Below are positions 25,699 to 30,141 of a DNA stretch of 30,141 nucleotides, piece after piece. The DNA comes from Candidatus Poribacteria bacterium (GTDB lineage Bacteria > Poribacteria > WGA-4E > UBA9662), in contig PACG01000079.1 in assembly GCA_002699335.1 (NCBI GenBank), positions 8,841 to 38,981 on the forward strand, in the 5' to 3' direction. A program made the translations under genes and the position numbers. Within the stretch, counting starts at the first letter, position 1, and each line of letters starts with the position of its first letter. Under the pieces are notes generated by a model. The model was not told where the DNA came from and did no database searches. It saw only the letters and a list, made by a program, of their open reading frames with translations.

Positions 25699-25727
25699 TT
25701 GACATTGTAACCGCAGTCCAGTAAAAT
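25699..25727 (+). promoter_or_regulatory. Sigma-70 promoter ahead of the VanZ-like gene
   Basis: TTGACA (25699-25704) and TAAAAT (25722-25727) are 17 bases apart. It lies 85 bases upstream of the VanZ-like start and may serve the whole downstream operon. Confidence 0.75.
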
Positions 25728-25812
25728 GTGATTCCGCGTTCCGCTCCGAATCGCACTACTATTTTGGATCTATGTTGGTGATTACGATTACATCGTTAGA
25801 ACATTAGGATAC

Positions 25813-26187
25813 TTGCGCTTCTTGAAATTCTGGGTGCCACCATTTTTGTGTATGGCACTTATTTTCGTTCTTTCTCACCTCCCTCACCCACCAACATTGA
25901 AGGTTCGATTTCAAGGGATTGATAAGCTCTATCACTGCATTGAATACGCGGGATTTAGTTTTTGGTTAACACGAGCTTTCTTAAATCTGCCCATTTCCAA
26001 CTGGAAAGCATTTGCTTTGACAATGTTGGCAATCGCGATCTTTGGTGCAACTGATGAGTGGCACCAGTCGTTCGTTAGAAATCGCTCACCTGACATTACT
26101 GATTGGATCGCCGACAATGTTGGGGGTATCTTGGGCACCTTGGTATTGGTATTATGGCAAAAAATTTGGCGACTGTTATCACAGTAG
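25813..26187 (+). CDS. VanZ-like family membrane protein
   Basis: A 124-residue integral membrane protein. Signature segments are IDKLYHCIEYAGFSFWLTR and ATDEWHQSFVRNRSPDITD, where acidic and histidine residues sit at membrane boundaries, plus four hydrophobic helices. VanZ relatives are linked to teicoplanin resistance or cell-envelope functions without a proven mechanism. The frame has no ATG; TTG at 25813 (AGGA three bases upstream) or TTG at 25822 (12 bases) is the start. It precedes the small secreted protein by 70 bases. Confidence 0.85.
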   Translation: MRFLKFWVPPFLCMALIFVLSHLPHPPTLKVRFQGIDKLYHCIEYAGFSFWLTRAFLNLPISNWKAFALTMLAIAIFGATDEWHQSFVRNRSPDITDWIADNVGGILGTLVLVLWQKIWRLLSQ

Positions 26188-26257
26188 AAGCCGTTACGCT
26201 AACAATATCAATGGCCAATGATCGATAGTTCACTGTTTAAAGCTGTTCTACAATCTT

Positions 26258-26683
26258 ATGATCAACCGCCACCGGAAAACGATTGGGATTATTAGTTTTA
26301 GCTTGATTTTGAGCCTTTTGGTTCAACCTGTACAAGCCCTAAATCGATCGCAAAAAGTTTCCGCTTTTTTATTTGTATCAGGAATCGGTTTGACCTTTAG
26401 TGGAATCTATGTGGGAAAATCGGCCCAGGACAGTTATGATGCTTACCTGCGGACAGCACTGCAAAATGAAATTGTCCAATATAAGCAGGATTATCTCAAC
26501 CACCACACAACTAGCCTTATTATGTCTAGAACTGGAGCCGGAATCACGGGATTAGCGCTTGCGATTTCAATCTGGAATCAAGCGGTTTCCGCTTCCAACC
26601 AGCAGATTTTGTCCTTACCATTCGAGTCGGGAATTGATTTTGTCCAACGGCAGACAAACATCGTTTGGCGCAGGAGATTCTAG
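26258..26683 (+). CDS. Small secreted or membrane protein, function unknown
   Basis: A 141-residue protein with a signal peptide or N-terminal anchor (about residues 9-28, ISFSLILSLLVQPVQA) and a second hydrophobic segment near residues 36-52. A charged stretch DSYDAYLRTALQNEIVQYKQ follows, then a third hydrophobic segment (TGAGITGLALAISI). The pattern helix, TM, helix, TM resembles small envelope-scaffold proteins, but I recognise no family. The stop (26681-26683) is immediately followed by the GTG start of the lipoprotein gene, showing translational coupling. Confidence 0.7.
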   Translation: MINRHRKTIGIISFSLILSLLVQPVQALNRSQKVSAFLFVSGIGLTFSGIYVGKSAQDSYDAYLRTALQNEIVQYKQDYLNHHTTSLIMSRTGAGITGLALAISIWNQAVSASNQQILSLPFESGIDFVQRQTNIVWRRRF

Positions 26684-26684
26684 G

Positions 26685-27893
26685 GTGTGTGAGTTAACCC
26701 TTCGGCGGCGAGATCTAAGACTAATCTTGCCGTTATCGCTAACGCACCTGATCTTATTGATCTGCGGTCAATGCCTGATTGGACTCGTCGGCTGTGGTAG
26801 CAACGACGACCTGGCGAACCCCTTCGATCCCGACAATCCCAGAACTTTAGGATCTCCCGGGGGTCTAAAGCTGACTCCAGGCGATCAGCAGGTTGTTGTC
26901 AAGTGGGATAATCCGGGCTACGAAAGCACTGCCGGCTACCGGATCTACCGTAAGTTTACTGGTGATCCTTCACCTAAGTTTGTCAAAGTTAGTGAGGTCG
27001 ACGGCCAAACCCATCAATATGTGGACAAAGATGGGATCTTAAATGACCAGATTGATGCTGCCGGCAAGCCCTATTTTTACGTCTATCGAGTCTCCTACGT
27101 CGATGCTGATGGAATAGAAACTCCCAATCCGGCTGACTTTGACAAGTCGAATGGTGAATCAATCACCGATACCGATGCAGAGGAGATATTACGCCTTTGG
27201 CCAAGTCAAAAAACGACGCCTAGCGATCCGCCACCCAAGCCTGAGGTTATTGTTGATACCTCGCGGAATTTAATTGTCACTCTAATTTGGAAGGACTATC
27301 CGGTTCCTAAGGATTTCAAGGAGTTTCGAGTTTCCTCGACTGTTCCAGGCGGCTCTAAATTTGAGCAGGTTGGCATCCCCTATTTGTTGAGTAGTCCCTT
27401 CTTCTTCTCTGACGTGGTTTTTAACGAAGACGGTGAAGCCAAACGGTATCGGGTCATTGCCTACGATAAATACGGCGTGCCCAGTGTGACGGAAATTGAA
27501 GCCGCAGCCGGGCACATCCCGCCCCTAAGACCACGCAACTTCGTCTCCAGGTATAGATCCAGACTCAACGGCAAGTACGATGTTGCCTTGATGTGGGAGG
27601 CTAACACCGAAAAGGATCTAAAGGGGTACCAGATTTATTCCACCAAGCAAGATGAAAAACCCTTCTCTCAGGGCGGTGAACTCGCACCTCGCCGATTCCT
27701 ACAACGTATGGAGACCTCGATTATTCTCGAAAATGAAGGTTGGCTGTTAAATGCGAAGAAACAGCTCATTCCCAAGCTATATTATATCGCGGCTATTGAT
27801 AAAACGCCTCGCCCGGATACTGGCCTACAGGACGAGAGCATACTGGCCGATGCTCCGCCTCCACCTGGCTTCGAGGATTTGGTGGCACAGTGA
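26685..27893 (+). CDS. Fibronectin type III-like lipoprotein
   Basis: A 402-residue envelope lipoprotein. I place the start at GTG 26685, eight bases after AGGAG (26672-26676) and one base after the preceding stop, not at the upstream ATG 26559, which would overlap the previous gene out of frame. This start gives a signal peptide with lipobox LVGC (Cys37). Two or three beta-sandwich modules follow. The first has QQVVVKWDNP and GYRIYRKF (about 55-150), and the last has YDVALMWEANTEKDLKGYQI (about 283-385), both typical of fibronectin type III. The end overlaps the barrel gene through TGATG. It probably faces the periplasm or surface and binds proteins or glycans. Confidence 0.8.
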   Translation: MCELTLRRRDLRLILPLSLTHLILLICGQCLIGLVGCGSNDDLANPFDPDNPRTLGSPGGLKLTPGDQQVVVKWDNPGYESTAGYRIYRKFTGDPSPKFVKVSEVDGQTHQYVDKDGILNDQIDAAGKPYFYVYRVSYVDADGIETPNPADFDKSNGESITDTDAEEILRLWPSQKTTPSDPPPKPEVIVDTSRNLIVTLIWKDYPVPKDFKEFRVSSTVPGGSKFEQVGIPYLLSSPFFFSDVVFNEDGEAKRYRVIAYDKYGVPSVTEIEAAAGHIPPLRPRNFVSRYRSRLNGKYDVALMWEANTEKDLKGYQIYSTKQDEKPFSQGGELAPRRFLQRMETSIILENEGWLLNAKKQLIPKLYYIAAIDKTPRPDTGLQDESILADAPPPPGFEDLVAQ

Positions 27894-28873
27894 TGCACTT
27901 ATTGTATCATGGTTATTTCAGATCTAATTCGGGACGGTTGGCCAGTTCTATTTTGGCAATTTGGGCCGCGTCGGCAATCACTGTCTCTGTTTTAGCTCAA
28001 GTTCCAACCGTGATATATCTCGGCATGATGCAAACAGCAGACACACTAGGTAAAGGCGGTACCACCACCCGTGCAGGAATCCTTGCCTACACCAGGCGAG
28101 AGAAAAGCAAATCCGATACACCACAGACTGCTGTCATTGGTAACTTCGCTGAACTTCAGGAAGTTAAATTTAATGCTAAATCGGCACTGTTGCCGGTGGG
28201 CTTGACTTTCGGTATCAGTGAAAATGTCGACTTGACACTGGCAGGGACTTACGCTATTGGGCAGATCCACAAGGAGATCCCCAATTTTTATCAAACGGAC
28301 GACCCGGACCAGAATGCGCGGGTCTATCCCCAACCGGTCTTTGATGGCGAGATCGCCGTTAAGTATGGTATTAAACCTGAGGCACAAGATGGACTGCCCG
28401 CAGTCTCGCTTTTTGGAAGTGTCCGAAGTGGATTTACGGCTGACGACTGGCTTGATGCCGAGGGAGAGTTCCTCGACCAAACTCCTGCTAATGGGTTGCC
28501 ATTTTTGGGTGTAGAAACCCAGATCTTAGTTACGCAACGTCTGGGTCAGGCACTTCGACTTCATGCTGCTGGCGGAGTTCATATGTCGAGTAAAGGATTG
28601 AGGATCGTCCCGCTGCTACAAATTGGGGTCGAGTTTGCCCTCTCAGATAATATCTGGGCCACGGCTGATTTTTCCAAAACGGTTTTCGTTAATGGATTTA
28701 AGTTAGACAACGTTAGTAGTGGTGGTCTCCGCTACGATATTAACGGAAATACTTCATTGTCACTATTTCTGGTTTCAAAACCTGGCCTTCAGTTCGACTT
28801 CACTTTTGGTGGTGCCAAAGAGGAAGTCGTAATTCCGCAAGCCGCAGAAGATGATATGGATCTACCTTTTTAA
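27893..28873 (+). CDS. Predicted outer-membrane beta-barrel protein
   Basis: A 326-residue exported protein. Its ATG at 27893 overlaps the lipoprotein stop (TGATG), a coupling signal; a GTG one codon upstream is less likely. A signal peptide of about 36 residues ends in VSVLA before QVP. The mature chain alternates polar and hydrophobic residues in 10-12-residue strands (for example VDLTLAGTYAIGQI, AVSLFGSVRSGFTA and IWATADFSKTVFV), as in an outer-membrane barrel. The last residue is Phe (MDLPF), which fits recognition by the barrel assembly machinery. No specific transport family is recognised. FloA follows after 33 bases. Confidence 0.68.
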   Translation: MHLLYHGYFRSNSGRLASSILAIWAASAITVSVLAQVPTVIYLGMMQTADTLGKGGTTTRAGILAYTRREKSKSDTPQTAVIGNFAELQEVKFNAKSALLPVGLTFGISENVDLTLAGTYAIGQIHKEIPNFYQTDDPDQNARVYPQPVFDGEIAVKYGIKPEAQDGLPAVSLFGSVRSGFTADDWLDAEGEFLDQTPANGLPFLGVETQILVTQRLGQALRLHAAGGVHMSSKGLRIVPLLQIGVEFALSDNIWATADFSKTVFVNGFKLDNVSSGGLRYDINGNTSLSLFLVSKPGLQFDFTFGGAKEEVVIPQAAEDDMDLPF

Positions 28874-28906
28874 TCTACCACATGTTGATAAGGAGTTAAC
28901 ATAGAG

Positions 28907-29824
28907 ATGCAAGAATTTGGAACTTTAGCTGCGATCGCAGCGGGTATTACTGTCGTTTTTTTCATTTTTCTACTCTGGTTTGTTCCCGTCGGACTCTGGA
29001 TTGCGGCCACGTTTTCGGGTGTCAGGGTTCGTATTTTCGTTGACCTAGTTGGGATGCGACTCCGTCGTGTTAGCCCACAAGTTATCGTCAATGCTCAAAT
29101 CAGTGCCGTCAAAGCCGGACTGAATCTGAAGATCTCAGATTTGGAAGCACATCTCTTAGCTCGAGGAGATGTGACCTCTGTTGTCAATGCTCTGATTGCT
29201 GCGGATAAAGCCAAAATCGAATTACCCTTTCGACAAGCAGCCGCCATCGATTTGGCAGGACGAGACGTATTTGAAGCGGTTCAGGTTAGCGTTAACCCAA
29301 AAGTGATTGCAACCCCATCTGTTTCGGCTGTGGCATTGGATGGCGTTCAACTACTGGCCACTGCGCGTGTGACGCTTCGGGCTAATATCAACCGGCTGGT
29401 TGGTGGTGCTGGTGAAGATACGATTCTCGCCCGTGTTGGAGAAGGAATTGTTAGTGCTATAGGTTCGGCTGAAACCTACGAAGATGTTCTCGAAAATCCA
29501 GATATTATCTCCAAAACGGTTTTGGCACGAGGACTTGATGCCGGGACAGCTTACGAGATTCTATCCATTGACATTGCCGACATTAACGTGGATAAGAACA
29601 TCGGTGCCAGCCTTAGAGCTGAACAAGCAGCAGCCGACCAAATTGTGGCTAAAGCCAAAGCGGAAGAACGCCGAGCGATGGCGGTGGCTCAAAAACAGGT
29701 TATGACAGCTAAAGTTCAGGAAATGCGGGCTAAAGTGGTCGAAGCTGAAGCCACCGTTCCTCGTGCTGTGGCCAATGCGCTTCGTGCGGGTAACCTCAAC
29801 ATTCAACAAGGAGAAGGTGTCTAG
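28907..29824 (+). CDS. floA: Flotillin-like protein FloA (UPF0365 family)
   Basis: A 305-residue flotillin-like membrane-scaffold protein that organises functional membrane microdomains. The N-terminal membrane hairpin spans about residues 7-40 ([20 protein letters not shown]). A conserved head domain follows: [19 protein letters not shown], then [20 protein letters not shown] and [20 protein letters not shown]. The C-terminal helical region ends in Ala/Glu repeats ([20 protein letters not shown]). Length is near the roughly 330 usual for the family. AAGGAG (28890-28895) lies 11 bases upstream. The usual upstream partner NfeD is absent; an outer-membrane barrel gene stands there instead. A second copy follows directly. 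Confidence 0.93.
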   Translation: MQEFGTLAAIAAGITVVFFIFLLWFVPVGLWIAATFSGVRVRIFVDLVGMRLRRVSPQVIVNAQISAVKAGLNLKISDLEAHLLARGDVTSVVNALIAADKAKIELPFRQAAAIDLAGRDVFEAVQVSVNPKVIATPSVSAVALDGVQLLATARVTLRANINRLVGGAGEDTILARVGEGIVSAIGSAETYEDVLENPDIISKTVLARGLDAGTAYEILSIDIADINVDKNIGASLRAEQAAADQIVAKAKAEERRAMAVAQKQVMTAKVQEMRAKVVEAEATVPRAVANALRAGNLNIQQGEGV

Positions 29825-29826
29825 GT

Positions 29827-30141
29827 ATGATTAGTTTAGGGCCAGTTTTAGCCGTTATTGTTGTTCTCTTTATCGTCTTGATTGGAAACTATGTGCCGTT
29901 AGGACTATGGATAGCCGCTAGAGCCGCTGGCGTTCGAGTCCGTATATTTGGGGATTTGGTCCCCATGCGACTCCGACGGGTGCCACCTAGACAAATTGTG
30001 GACCCGCAAATTGAAGCCACTAAAGCCGGCTTAAATCTTTCACTCGATAATTTGGAGGCACACTTTTTGGCTGGTGGTGATGTCACTAATGTCGTCCGAT
30101 CATTGATTGCAGCGGGTAAAGCCAATATTTCTTTGGAGTTT
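29827..30141 (+). CDS. Second FloA-like protein, truncated by the window edge
   Basis: The ATG follows the first FloA stop by two bases; the reading stays open through the right window edge (105 codons). It has the same layout: a membrane hairpin ([20 protein letters not shown]), then [54 protein letters not shown] and [14 protein letters not shown]. Compared with the first copy, most of the positions seen match, but the N-terminal residues and the linker ([11 protein letters not shown] in place of [11 protein letters not shown]) differ. It is a diverged tandem paralogue, not a duplication artefact. Confidence 0.92.
   Translation, partial: MISLGPVLAVIVVLFIVLIGNYVPLGLWIAARAAGVRVRIFGDLVPMRLRRVPPRQIVDPQIEATKAGLNLSLDNLEAHFLAGGDVTNVVRSLIAAGKANISLEF

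Noticed and set aside
26559..26684. Upstream extension of the lipoprotein frame from an ATG at 26559
   Set aside because: It would overlap the preceding gene out of frame by 125 bases, whereas GTG 26685 has a good ribosome-binding site and gives a signal peptide with lipobox.
1..30141. CRISPR array, rRNA, tRNA or riboswitch
   Set aside because: No regularly spaced repeats, no tRNA cloverleaf landmarks and no recognisable riboswitch core were seen on either strand.

Overview
The window reads as a piece of chromosome from a Gram-negative, uncultured-type bacterium. Outer-envelope genes support this: an OmpA-type lipoprotein, a predicted outer-membrane barrel and an ELM1-like enzyme. The gene mix (Gfo/Idh/MocA oxidoreductase, sulfatase, ManD-like enolase-superfamily enzyme, PhyH dioxygenase with HEAT repeats, URO-D-like and DUF6785-like proteins, FG-GAP/UnbV protein) resembles Candidatus Poribacteria and related sponge-associated lineages. 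That assignment is inference from gene content; no rRNA or tRNA gene was seen.

The window alternates between intact gene blocks and decaying stretches. Positions 1-4500 hold one intact gene (Gfo/Idh/MocA oxidoreductase) between two heavily frameshifted pseudogenes: the C-terminal half of a DUF6785/DUF6784-like membrane protein and a sulfatase. Positions 4599-8648 are intact and forward: HU with a consensus promoter and terminator, a GHMP sugar kinase, a MoxR ATPase and DNA polymerase III delta (holA). holA converges on, and overlaps by 36 bases, an ELM1-like reading frame on the minus strand. The N-terminus of that frame runs into a decayed TPR gene and across a terminator hairpin.

Positions 9830-14920 are mostly fossil sequence: TPR protein, URO-D-like protein, an IS5-type transposase scrap, a response-regulator receiver domain and an unrecognised frame. 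One intact ManD-like gene with its own promoter stands among them. Positions 14919-17887 form a probable minus-strand operon: a two-TM coiled-coil protein, an alkaline-phosphatase-superfamily enzyme and a PhyH-HEAT fusion. Next come Maf (plus strand) and a minus-strand cluster of a CcmI-like protein, a membrane protein with a carboxypeptidase-regulatory-like domain, and an epimerase-like protein. An OmpA lipoprotein with a clear promoter and terminator follows.

From 22478 to the end everything is forward: an FG-GAP/UnbV secreted protein and sensor kinase, a VanZ-like protein with its own promoter, then a tightly packed envelope operon. This operon encodes a small secreted protein, a fibronectin-like lipoprotein, a predicted outer-membrane barrel and two tandem FloA flotillin-like proteins, the second cut by the window edge. 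The most interesting points are the tandem FloA genes tied to the envelope operon, the PhyH-HEAT operon, the in-frame run from TPR fossil into ELM1, and the density of multi-lesion pseudogenes beside intact essential genes.
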